A stretch of 64,000 nucleotides of DNA from Lawsonibacter faecis (GTDB lineage Bacteria; Bacillota; Clostridia; Oscillospirales; Oscillospiraceae), in contig NZ_JACOPQ010000015.1 of the NCBI RefSeq assembly GCF_014287675.1, positions 1-64,000 on the forward strand, given 5' to 3'. Positions 33,891 through 41,359 of this stretch are shown here, piece after piece. Under the pieces are notes generated by a model. The model made no database searches, had not been told where the DNA came from, and saw only the letters and a program-made list of their open reading frames with translations. The number at the start of each line of letters is the position of its first letter. Position 1 is the first letter of the stretch. The translations under genes and the position numbers were made by a program.

Positions 33891-34799
33891 TTATTTCAAA
33901 TCGATACCGCTGGCCTTTTTCTCCAGCATGGTCTTAATCAGTTCCGCGATGTGCGCGCCCGCCTCCACCGCCGTGGTGCCCTGCCTGTGGATGTTGGAGA
34001 TGACGGTTCGCTTGGACTCGGGGATGCCGATATAGGGTTTGTAGGTGATATAGGCGGACATGGACTCCGCCGTCACCAGGCCGGGCCGCTCCCCCACCAG
34101 CATACAGACCACCTCGGCCCCGGTCAGCTCGCCGATGTGGTCGCTGGCGCCCACCCGGCAGAACTTGATGAAGAGGATGTCCGGCGTGTCGATGCCGAAG
34201 GATTTGAGCCCCGCCTTGACCGACTCGATGCAGTCCTCGGCGTTGGCCTCAATGGCGGCGGAGCTCAGCCCGTCGCCCACCACCAGGGCCACCCTGGGGT
34301 TGCGGCCCAGGGTCTTTTGGATGATCGCCTGGTTCTCCTGGTCGAACCGGCGGCCCTTGTCGGGCCGGGTCAGGTACTCGTCCTTGTCCCCGCAGAGGGT
34401 CTGGACGGGGACAAACTGGTTCCGCTTTACAAATTCCTCGTCCACCAGGGAGAAGCAGGAGTCCTGGGCGGCCGCGTGGTCGGCCCGGACCCGGAGCATG
34501 GTGACGGTCTTGTACCGGGCGCCCGCCCGGCCCACGCCGATGCGGGCGGGGGTTTTCAGCTTCAGGTCCTGGAAGGCGGCGCCGTTGCGGGGGTTCTCAA
34601 TCAGGTACTGCCGCCGCAGATCGATTTCCGAGATATCGGGCAGCATGGCCCCGGCGGCCACGCTCTGCTCCCAGGCCCGGGTCACCCCCTCGCTCTCCAG
34701 GGGCACGTAGTCCGCGCCCTTCACCTGGGGCGTGGGCGCCTGGCCCATGAGGTCCACTATCATGCGCTCCACCAGGGTGCGCAGTTCTTTGTCGTTCAA
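33891..34799 (-). CDS. eutC: Ethanolamine ammonia-lyase small subunit EutC
   Basis: 302 residues from TTG 34799 (AAGGAG 9 nt upstream), typical EutC length. Conserved segments are RIGVGRAGARYKTVTMLRVR, LVVGDGLSSAAIEANAED and LVGERPGLVTAESMSAYITY, which line the B12 site at the EutBC interface. With EutB it splits ethanolamine to acetaldehyde and ammonia. An 84 bp gap to eutL is AT-rich. Confidence 0.93.
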   Translation of the reverse strand: MNDKELRTLVERMIVDLMGQAPTPQVKGADYVPLESEGVTRAWEQSVAAGAMLPDISEIDLRRQYLIENPRNGAAFQDLKLKTPARIGVGRAGARYKTVTMLRVRADHAAAQDSCFSLVDEEFVKRNQFVPVQTLCGDKDEYLTRPDKGRRFDQENQAIIQKTLGRNPRVALVVGDGLSSAAIEANAEDCIESVKAGLKSFGIDTPDILFIKFCRVGASDHIGELTGAEVVCMLVGERPGLVTAESMSAYITYKPYIGIPESKRTVISNIHRQGTTAVEAGAHIAELIKTMLEKKASGIDLK

Positions 34800-34809
34800 A
34801 TAAATCAAC

Positions 34810-34912
34810 TCCTTGATTGACCCTTTAGAAGGGGGCTGGCGCGGAGCACCCGGGGATTGAAGCTCCCCTCCGCCTGCGGCGGTCCCCCTCCCTTCATAAG
34901 GGAGGCAACTTA
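34810..34912. repeat. REP-like hairpin repeat upstream of eutC
   Basis: The tract holds short inverted repeats such as CCTCCCTTCATAAGGGAGG (34888-34906) and CCGCCTGCGGCGG (about 34870-34882) within a C-rich block. It resembles short intergenic repeats common in this bacterial group and lies between the duplicated eutB tail and the eutC start. Confidence 0.5.
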
Positions 34913-34915
34913 CGC

Positions 34916-35192
34916 TCAGGCCAGCAGAATGGACGCGTCGCCCGCCAAATCCGTCAGCCTGCCGCTGCGGACAAAGCCCATCTTCTCCCCATCGAATCAA
35001 GAGCTTCGATGGGGGCCCCGCTTTTTATCAGCTGCCGCGGCGAAATAAATCCGCCGCGGCTGCGCCGCATTCGCGGCGGCTCGCTCTCGCTCGCGCTGGA
35101 GAAGACGGGCCGCAGTTAATCAGGCCAGCAGAATGGACGCGTCGCCCGCCAAATCCGTCAGCCTGCCGCTGCGGACAAAGCCCATCTTCTCC
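34916..35192. repeat. Duplicated eutB 3' end flanking a hairpin insert (locus B)
   Basis: 73 bp comprising the last 24 eutB codons and stop (35120-35192) recur with no mismatch at 34916-34988, period 204. The 131 bp insert has hairpins at 34987-35014 and 35034-35060; the second has the AAATAAAT loop equivalent to the GTGAA loop at locus A. The second copy has no start and is a non-coding remnant. Confidence 0.9.
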
Positions 35193-36484
35193 AGCCACTC
35201 CTGGAAGGGCTTGATGGCGGTGAGGCCGAACATCTCCCGCAGGGCGGCGGTCTCGTGGAAGCCGGTGGTCTGGTAGTTGAGCATCACGTCGTCCCCGTGG
35301 GGGATGCCCATAAAGTAGTTGCACCCGGCGGTGGTGAGGAGGACGGCCAAATCCTCGATGTCGTTCTGGTCGGCCTTCATATGGTTGGTGTAGCACGCGT
35401 CGCACCCCATGGGGATGCCGGTGAGCTTGCCCATAAAATGATCCTCCAGGCCCGCGCGGATGACCTGCTTGGAATTGTAGAGGTATTCCGGGCCGATGAA
35501 GCCCACCACCGTGTTCACCAGGAAGGGCTGGTACCGCTTGGCGAAGCCGTAGCACCGGGCCTCCATGACCACCTGGTCGGCCCCGTGATGCGCCTCGCTG
35601 GAGAGTTCGCTGCCCTGCCCGGTCTCAAAGTACATCACGTTGGGGCCGGTGGCGTTGCCCTCCCGGAGGGCGAGCTGACGGGCCTCCTCAATCATGCTGC
35701 CGGTGAGGCCGAAGGCCTCGTTGCCCTTTTGGCTGCCGGCAATGGACTGGAAGATGAGGTCGCAGGGCGCGCCCTGGCGCACGGCCTCCATCTGGGTGGT
35801 CACATGGGCCAGGACGCAGATTTGGGTGGGAATCTCCCAGCGGTTGCGCACCTCATGGAAGCGGTCCAGCACCCGGCGGACGCTCTCCACGCTGTCGTCC
35901 ACGGGGTTGAGGCCCAGCACCGCGTCCCCCGCGCCGTAGGTGAGGCCCTCCAGCAGGGAGGCCATGATGCCGTCGGGGTCGTCGGTGGGGTGGTTGGGCT
36001 GGAGGCGGCAGGAGAGGGTCCCCGGCTCGCCGATGGTGGTGTTGCAGTGGGCGGTGACCTTGATTTTCTTCGCCGCGTAGATGAGGTCCATGTTGCTCAT
36101 CAGCTTGGCCACCGCCGCAATCATCTCGGCCGTCAGGCCCCGGGATACCCGCCAGATATCCTCATTGGTGGTCTTCTCGCTGAGAAGCCACTCCCTCAGC
36201 TCCGAGACCGTCCAGTTCTTGATCTCGGCGTAGACCTTTTCGTTCACGTCGTCCTGAATGATGCGGGTCACCTCGTCCTCCTCGTAGGGGACGGCGGGGC
36301 TGTTGCGCAGGTCGGACAACAGAAGGTTCGCCACCACCACCTTGGCGGCCACCCGCTCCTCGGCGGTCTCGGCGGCGATGCCCGCCAGGCTGTCGCCGGA
36401 TTTGACCTCGTTTGCCTTGGCCAGCACGTCCTTGACCGACTTGAAGTCGTAGACGCGGCCGAGGAGTTTGGTTTTGAGTATCAA
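35120..36484 (-). CDS. eutB: Ethanolamine ammonia-lyase large subunit EutB
   Basis: 454 residues from TTG 36484 (AAGGAG 9 nt upstream), which restores the family start MILKTKLLGRVYDFKSVKDV. The TIM-barrel active-site segments are HCNTTIGEPGTLSCRLQPNH, LNPVDDSVES and YFETGQGSELSSEAHHGADQ. It binds ethanolamine and adenosylcobalamin with EutC. Its 3' end is duplicated downstream (locus B). Confidence 0.95.
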   Translation of the reverse strand: MILKTKLLGRVYDFKSVKDVLAKANEVKSGDSLAGIAAETAEERVAAKVVVANLLLSDLRNSPAVPYEEDEVTRIIQDDVNEKVYAEIKNWTVSELREWLLSEKTTNEDIWRVSRGLTAEMIAAVAKLMSNMDLIYAAKKIKVTAHCNTTIGEPGTLSCRLQPNHPTDDPDGIMASLLEGLTYGAGDAVLGLNPVDDSVESVRRVLDRFHEVRNRWEIPTQICVLAHVTTQMEAVRQGAPCDLIFQSIAGSQKGNEAFGLTGSMIEEARQLALREGNATGPNVMYFETGQGSELSSEAHHGADQVVMEARCYGFAKRYQPFLVNTVVGFIGPEYLYNSKQVIRAGLEDHFMGKLTGIPMGCDACYTNHMKADQNDIEDLAVLLTTAGCNYFMGIPHGDDVMLNYQTTGFHETAALREMFGLTAIKPFQEWLEKMGFVRSGRLTDLAGDASILLA

Positions 36485-36532
36485 AATGATCAGCTCCTTG
36501 CGGCGGAGGACATCAGCCCCCGCCCTACTTTT

Positions 36533-36802
36533 GAAATACCAGAGTTTTGATGACGACCGGTAACACCGCACCATTCGCCACCGGCAGGGGCGCGGACATT
36601 TTCTGCGGAAAATGCGGGGTATTACGGCCGCGCCCTCCAGGGGGAACCCCGTTCCCCCTGGATACGCACCGGGGCGGACGCCGGTGCGATACCCCCTCCG
36701 CTCTCCGAGGGGGTTCACTGCCAATCCTGCTGTATTATTTAGTTTTTCTGAAATGCCAGCGTTTTAATGACGACCGGTAACACCGCACCATTCGCCACCG
36801 GC
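36533..36802. repeat. Duplicated eutA 3' end flanking a hairpin array (locus D)
   Basis: 53 bp of the eutA 3' end (36750-36802) recur at 36533-36585 with three mismatches, period 217, and the homology continues less precisely to a separate stop at 36525. Differences are almost all synonymous. The insert is a chain of stems: 36587-36636, 36638-36662, 36666-36687 and 36690-36714. The GTGAA core seen at other loci is not evident here. Confidence 0.85.
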
Positions 36803-38196
36803 GCGCCGATGTCGATGTAGTCGCCGTTGTCCGCGCTGACGCCGTCCAGGCACAGGAGGGGGCCGCTTATCCCCGGGGCCAGGGCCTGGCCCAGAACCTT
36901 CGCCATGTCGGTCTCCACCACCACCACGGGGAAAAAGCCTCTCCCCAGCAGCGGCTCCAGCCCCTCCCGGACGCCCTGGGCCAGCTCCTTCACGGCGCGG
37001 TAGGAGGGGTTTTTCTCCCCCCGCAGGCACAGGGCTGTCTGGGTGAGGCCCCCCTCGTCGGCAAACCAGCGCAGCTTCTCCCGGATGGCGGCGGCGAGCC
37101 GGGCGGGGCCTCCCCGCTCCTCCTCTTCCGTCAGCTTGAGGATGGGCAGATTTTTCAGGGGGAACTCCACCCCGCGGTAGAAGATGGTGGACCCGGAGAG
37201 GTCGGTGGAGTGGCTGCCCGCCCCCACCACCGTGGCCCGGATGGTCTCCTCCCCCCGGACCAGCTCCGTCCCCCGAAAGGCCGGGGACTCCCGGATGGCC
37301 CTGCCCAGCAGCACGCCGATATCGCCGTAGGCCAGCCAGTCCTCCGGCGGCGACCAGATGCAGTCGGCCACGCCCCCGGAGAAGGACACGCAGGGCACCG
37401 GCGCGGCGGGCAGCGGCATTTTGGCCGCCCCGCCGGTCCAGAAGAAGTCGGCCAGCCCGGTGGGCTCCCGCAGCCCCGCAATCTCCTCCAGGGCCGAGAC
37501 CATGGCGGAGACGAAGGGGGCGAGACGTTCCGGGGCGGCCGCTTCGCCCACGGAGAGCGGAGCGCCCCGGGCGGCGCATCCGGGCGGAGCGCTGTCGTAA
37601 AACTGCCGCACCTTGGGGGACAGATAGGTGATGCTTCCGGTCTCACGGTCAATCTTGATGAGCCGGCCTCCCACATCCATGCACCCGGTGGTCTTCAGCT
37701 CCCCACGGTCGTAGAGGGCCAGGTTGGACGTGCCGCCGCCGATATCAAAGTGTAATACTTCTGTATGATGTTCCTTGGAGTAATCATCTATCCCCGCTCC
37801 CCGGGCCGCGAGAATGGATTCCAGGTCCGGTCCGGCGGTTGCCACCACGAAATCCCCGGCAAAGCCGGAGAGGGTGCTCAGCACCTCACGGGCGTTCTCC
37901 TTCCGGGCCGTCTCGCCGGTGATGATGACCGCTCCGGTGGAGATTTGAGCTTTCTCAAAGCCCGACTTCCGGTACTCCTCCTCCACGATTGCCCGGACCC
38001 CCTCGCTGTCGATCACCGTGTCTGAGAGCAGGGGGGTAAAGTGAATCCCGCTGCGGTAGAGCACCTCTTTGTCCGCAATTGCAATCCGCGGCACCGAAAA
38101 GGGGTTGGCCCGGTTCTCCAGCGTCAGCCTGGAGAAGATAAGCTGTGTGGTGGATGTGCCGATGTCGATGCCGACGGATAGCAGCTCCTGGGTCAT
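36739..38196 (-). CDS. eutA: Ethanolamine ammonia-lyase reactivating factor EutA
   Basis: 485 residues from ATG 38196 (GGAGGTG upstream). It is an actin-fold ATPase with phosphate loops VGIDIGTSTTQLIFSR at the N-terminus and LHFDIGGGTSNLALYD near residue 160. It exchanges inactivated B12 on EutBC. Both ends are duplicated: the 3' end at locus D and the RBS plus first 15 codons at locus E, as if this allele had been inserted into an older eutA. Confidence 0.92.
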   Translation of the reverse strand: MTQELLSVGIDIGTSTTQLIFSRLTLENRANPFSVPRIAIADKEVLYRSGIHFTPLLSDTVIDSEGVRAIVEEEYRKSGFEKAQISTGAVIITGETARKENAREVLSTLSGFAGDFVVATAGPDLESILAARGAGIDDYSKEHHTEVLHFDIGGGTSNLALYDRGELKTTGCMDVGGRLIKIDRETGSITYLSPKVRQFYDSAPPGCAARGAPLSVGEAAAPERLAPFVSAMVSALEEIAGLREPTGLADFFWTGGAAKMPLPAAPVPCVSFSGGVADCIWSPPEDWLAYGDIGVLLGRAIRESPAFRGTELVRGEETIRATVVGAGSHSTDLSGSTIFYRGVEFPLKNLPILKLTEEEERGGPARLAAAIREKLRWFADEGGLTQTALCLRGEKNPSYRAVKELAQGVREGLEPLLGRGFFPVVVVETDMAKVLGQALAPGISGPLLCLDGVSADNGDYIDIGAPVANGAVLPVVIKTLAFQKN

Positions 38197-38409
38197 TTCG
38201 GCACCTCCATCACTGGGGCCCCACACGGTGGGGCGGGCGTCAGCCCGTAAAATTGCAGCGCAGCGGAGATTTCGCGCAGGTGGAATTCACTTCCGCCGGA
38301 GGGATTCAGATGGGCGGGGTCCCCAGGGCGCAGACCGCGCGCCCTAGGGGGTGATGTGCCGATGTCGATGCCGACGGACAGCAGTTCCTGGGTCATGGCC
38401 GCACCTCCT
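38153..38409. repeat. Duplicated eutA 5' end flanking a hairpin insert (locus E)
   Basis: About 57 bp with the eutA RBS and first codons (38153-38209) recur at 38353-38409, period exactly 200, with about six mismatches; those inside the coding part are synonymous. The 143 bp insert contains GGCGGAAGTGAATTCCACC (38279-38297), the same GTGAA-loop hairpin as other loci. Confidence 0.85.
38193..38396 (-). pseudogene. Truncated eutA start (remnant)
   Basis: A good RBS (AAGGAGGTG) and ATG 38396 open a 67-residue frame whose first 15 residues, MTQELLSVGIDIGTS, equal EutA. The rest is unrelated and translates the hairpin insert, ending over the real eutA start. It reads as the cut-off front of an earlier eutA allele. 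Confidence 0.75.
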
Positions 38410-38467
38410 TTTTATCTCGCTCCCGCGGTTCGCAAGGCTCCTCTTGGCTGTGGGCCTTTGTCTTCGC

Positions 38468-39550
38468 CTACAGCACTTCCCGCACGATGGCCGCCAGCTC
38501 CGCGGCGGCGGCGCTGCGCGGGTTGCCGGGCATACACACGTCGGCCAGGGCGGCGGCGGTAATCGCTTCCAAATCCGCCAGGACCGTTTTCCGCTCCACG
38601 CCGCAGTCGGTAAGCCGCCCGGGCATCCCCAGGCTCTGGCGCAGCCGGCCCAGGGCCGAGGACAGCGCCCGGGCGTTGGGGGCCAGGCCGCAGGCCTTGG
38701 CCAGGGCGGCGTACTTTTTCGCGGCAGCCGGCTCCTCCGCGTTGAAGCGTATGACGTGGGGCATGAGCATGGCGTTGAGCCGCCCGTGGGGGGTGTGGTA
38801 GCGGCCCCCCAGGGAGTGGGCCAGGGCGTGGTTTGCACCCAGCCCCGCGCCGTTGAAGGCGATGCCCGCCATGCAGGAGGCCAGGAGCATCTGTTCCTTG
38901 GCCGGGTGCTCCCCCTTGGCGGCGTGGGCCTTGATAAGGTTTTCCCAGGCCAGAACGAAGGCCCGCTCGGCCAGGGCGTCGGTGAAGGCGTTGGCCTTCC
39001 GGGCCACATAGGCCTCAGAGGCGTGGGTGAGCACGTCCATGCCCGTGTCCGCCGTCACCGGACCGGGCACCCCCGCCAGGAGGGAGGCGTCCAGAATGGC
39101 GGCGTCGGGCAGGAGGGCGTCGTCCACCAGGGGGTACTTCACCCCGGCGTCCGTGTCGGTGAGGACGGCGAAGGAGGTCACCTCGCTGCCGGTGCCCGCC
39201 GTGGTGGGCACCGCGTAAAAGAGCAGCCCCGGCCGGTCGGAGAAATGGCGCATGGCCTTGGCGCAGTCCATGGGGGACCCGCCGCCGAAGGCCAGCACCG
39301 CGTCGGGCGAGAAGTCCCGCAGGGCCCGGACCCCCTCGGCCACCAAGCGGAGGGAGGGGTCCGGGGTGACCTTGCTGAACACCTCCGTCAGAGCGCCCTT
39401 GAGGTGTGCCGTCACCCGGGGCAGCAGGCCCGACTTATGGGCCAGAAAATCGTCGGTAACGATGAGCACCCGTTTCCCCGCCAGCGCCTCCAGGGCCGAG
39501 AGCGCGTCGTCGCCGAAATAGATGGCCGGTCTCAGCGCAAATGTTTCCAT
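38468..39550 (-). CDS. eutG: Iron-type alcohol dehydrogenase EutG
   Basis: 360 residues, group III ADH. The nucleotide site shows as LAFGGGSPMDCAKA, and metal ligands appear as DTGMDVLTHASEA, GANHALAHSLGG and HTPHGRLNAMLMPH. It reduces acetaldehyde to ethanol and recycles NAD+. ATG 39550 is preferred; GTG 39601 would add 17 residues. It is the first gene of the eut run. A 72 bp spacer between eutG and the start of the locus E repeat holds a plausible RBS only. Confidence 0.88.
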   Translation of the reverse strand: METFALRPAIYFGDDALSALEALAGKRVLIVTDDFLAHKSGLLPRVTAHLKGALTEVFSKVTPDPSLRLVAEGVRALRDFSPDAVLAFGGGSPMDCAKAMRHFSDRPGLLFYAVPTTAGTGSEVTSFAVLTDTDAGVKYPLVDDALLPDAAILDASLLAGVPGPVTADTGMDVLTHASEAYVARKANAFTDALAERAFVLAWENLIKAHAAKGEHPAKEQMLLASCMAGIAFNGAGLGANHALAHSLGGRYHTPHGRLNAMLMPHVIRFNAEEPAAAKKYAALAKACGLAPNARALSSALGRLRQSLGMPGRLTDCGVERKTVLADLEAITAAALADVCMPGNPRSAAAAELAAIVREVL

Positions 39551-39641
39551 GGTTTCCGCCCGCCTTTTCTTTGGGTAAATTCCGCCGACAGCCAAATTCA
39601 CCCTGAGATGGACTTAGTATGTCAGCCCTGGCAAAAAATAT

Positions 39642-39671
39642 AGCCCCGGTGAAAAATTTTTCACCGGGGCT
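39642..39671. terminator. Terminator overlapping the stop codon of the gene at 39661
   Basis: A perfect 30 bp palindrome (AGCCCCGGTGAAAAA and complement), flanked by T-runs on both strands. The stop codon of the small gene lies inside it. It isolates that gene from the eut operon promoter region (39551-39641). Confidence 0.8.
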
Positions 39672-39939
39672 TTTCGTGTTTGCCGCTGAGGTTCAAATCT
39701 TCGTCCACCTTCACGGCCAGAACCGGGATCGCCTCCCGGGGCGTGGGCGGGCGGTCCAGGCCGGGAAAGAGACTTCTGAACCAAGTCCTCCCCTCGGGCT
39801 TGGGGTTGTCCCAAAAATCAGTCATATCCTGAACCATCTGGGCGTCGACCTCCTTGATGGTCACTCCATGCTCAGAGGCGATCTCCGTCAGCATAAGCAG
39901 ATACTCCAGTTCCCCCATGGGCTTCGGCCTATTTTCCAT
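39661..39939 (-). CDS. Small hypothetical protein
   Basis: 92 residues from ATG 39939 (a TTG 15 nt upstream is possible). It is acidic and soluble (MGELEYLLMLTEIASEHGVT, VDAQMVQDMTDFWDNPKPEG), with no motif I recognise. It is divergent from the ribbon-helix-helix gene and shares the TAGATA-rich region with it, so the two may be co-regulated. Confidence 0.5.
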   Translation of the reverse strand: MENRPKPMGELEYLLMLTEIASEHGVTIKEVDAQMVQDMTDFWDNPKPEGRTWFRSLFPGLDRPPTPREAIPVLAVKVDEDLNLSGKHEKPR

Positions 39940-39961
39940 TCCAATCACCGCCAAAATAATT

Positions 39962-40029
39962 TAGATACAAACCATATCTAATTTACACTATTCGACTGCT
40001 TTTTGAATAAAATAGATACGAAATAGATA
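39962..40029. promoter_or_regulatory. TAGATA iterons between divergent genes
   Basis: The hexamer TAGATA occurs at 39962-39967, inverted at 39975-39980, and directly at 40013-40018 and 40024-40029 (11 bp apart, one helical turn). Such arrays are typical operators of ribbon-helix-helix repressors, and one is encoded at 40052. Confidence 0.55.
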
Positions 40030-40051
40030 TAGAAAATTTTGAGGTGGCCGG

Positions 40052-40228
40052 ATGAAAAAGGTGCGAAGTCTTTCTATTCGTATTAGTGATGAGATGCGTA
40101 TAAAGCTGCACTACATCGCTAAGTATGACGCACATTCTGCCAATTCACATATTATTTACCTGATTCGAAAAAATATTGAAGAGTTTGAGAAAAAGCACGG
40201 CAAAATAGATACTTTGGACAAAAATTAG
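40052..40228 (+). CDS. Ribbon-helix-helix DNA-binding protein
   Basis: 58 residues: KKVRSLSIRISDEMRIKLHY forms the ribbon and first helix, AHSANSHIIYLIRKNIEEFE the second. This is the Arc/CopG-like pattern. GAGGTGG precedes the ATG and a clear terminator follows. The gene and its upstream region are much more AT-rich than the neighbourhood, suggesting recent acquisition. Probable autorepressor through the TAGATA sites. Confidence 0.75.
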   Translation: MKKVRSLSIRISDEMRIKLHYIAKYDAHSANSHIIYLIRKNIEEFEKKHGKIDTLDKN

Positions 40229-40230
40229 AA

Positions 40231-40265
40231 GGAGCGGACACCAAGCCGGTGCCCGCTCCCTTTTT
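40231..40265 (+). terminator. Terminator of the ribbon-helix-helix gene
   Basis: Stem GGAGCGGACACC/GGTGCCCGCTCC with one bulge, loop AAGCC, followed by C and TTTTT, starting 2 bp after the stop. Confidence 0.85.
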
Positions 40266-40324
40266 ACCTGTCGGGATATCTTCCCTATGCCAATCAGCCC
40301 GCTAAACGCTCTCTGCTTTTCCGC

Positions 40325-40978
40325 TCAGCTCTCCTCCAGCCAGCTTTTCAGCTCCGCCAGATCCGGCGCAATATGGTCGTATGGAAACGCCTCAAACGCC
40401 CCGGCAGGAGTGATGCCGTTGAGCACGGCGGCAAAATGGGTCCCCGCCCGCTGGGCGGCCTCCGCGTCCAGAACGGTATCCCCGCAGAAGAGGACCTCCT
40501 CCCTGTCGATCCCCAGCCTCTCCAGCGCCAGATTCAGTCCCTCCGGGTCCGGCTTGGGACGGCTCACCATGTCCCCGGCCATCACGAAATCCATCAGCGG
40601 GGAAAGCTCCAGCTTTTCCAGGAGGGGGAGCAGGGCCGTGCTCCGCTTGGAGCTGACCACCCCCACCTTTATCCCCGCCCCCCGCAGGGCGCGCAGCAAT
40701 TCCAGCGCCCCCGGGAAGAGGACGGTGGTCTCAAGCTGCATGGGGTGGGATTTCTCCGCGAAGAGGCGGACGAACTCGTCGGCGCGGGCCTCATCGGTAT
40801 CACCGCTGAGCATGACATAGCCGTCCCGCAGGAGATAGCCCACCGTGGGGCGGACGGCCTCCCGGCCGGGCGGCGTCAGGCCCATCTTCCCAAAGGCGTA
40901 CTGAAAGCCCGCCACAATGGACTCGGTGGCGTCTCCCAGGGTATAATCAAAGTCGAAGAGTACGGCTTTCAATTTCAT
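40325..40978 (-). CDS. HAD-family phosphatase, phosphoglycolate phosphatase-like
   Basis: 217 residues with all HAD motifs: DFDYTLGD (I), VVSSKR (II), KPDPEGLNLAL (III) and FCGDTVLDAEAA (IV). The cap is alpha-helical, as in Gph/PgmB-type enzymes. Substrate unknown. Its start lies next to an old acetyltransferase tail that would have overlapped it as ATGA, indicating former translational coupling (locus C). Confidence 0.85.
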   Translation of the reverse strand: MKLKAVLFDFDYTLGDATESIVAGFQYAFGKMGLTPPGREAVRPTVGYLLRDGYVMLSGDTDEARADEFVRLFAEKSHPMQLETTVLFPGALELLRALRGAGIKVGVVSSKRSTALLPLLEKLELSPLMDFVMAGDMVSRPKPDPEGLNLALERLGIDREEVLFCGDTVLDAEAAQRAGTHFAAVLNGITPAGAFEAFPYDHIAPDLAELKSWLEES

Positions 40979-40995
40979 TCCATCTCACCCAATCT

Positions 40996-41359
40996 CTTGA
41001 TGATCCGCGCCGGGTTCCCGCCGACCGCCCCACCCGGCTCTGGCCGGGCGGGGGCCCCGGTTCTTTTTAGTTTATCGCTGGGCCGAAGTGAATCCGGCCC
41101 GGCTCCGCGCCACTCGGCGCGGCCCGCCTGCGGCGGGCGGTGGCCGGCGGACTACAGCCGCTTGATGATCCGCGCCGGGTTCCCGCCGACCGCCCCACCC
41201 GGCTCTGGCCGGGCGGGGGCCCCGGTTCTTTTTAGTTTATCGCCGGGCCGAAGTGAATCCGGCCCGGCTCCGCGCCACTCGGCGCGGCCCGCCTGCGGCA
41301 GGCGGTGGCCGGCGGACTACAGCCGCTTGATGATCCGCGCCGGATTCCCGCCGACCGCC
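40996..41359. repeat. Tandem 165 bp repeat carrying the acetyltransferase 3' end (locus C)
   Basis: Two 165 bp units (40996-41160, 41161-41325) differ at two positions and are followed by a partial third copy (41326-41359) inside the acetyltransferase gene. Each unit holds 34 bp of the gene end plus about 131 bp of hairpins, including GCCGAAGTGAATCCGGC with the GTGAA loop and a TTTTTAGTTTATC tract. The outermost gene-end copy uses synonymous codons and ends in a different tail. Confidence 0.9.

Noticed and set aside
29268..41359. Explaining the gene-end duplications as a classical insertion sequence or integron
   Set aside because: No transposase or integrase, no shared terminal repeats, no attC-like consensus, and target sequences differ completely between loci with unusually long duplications.
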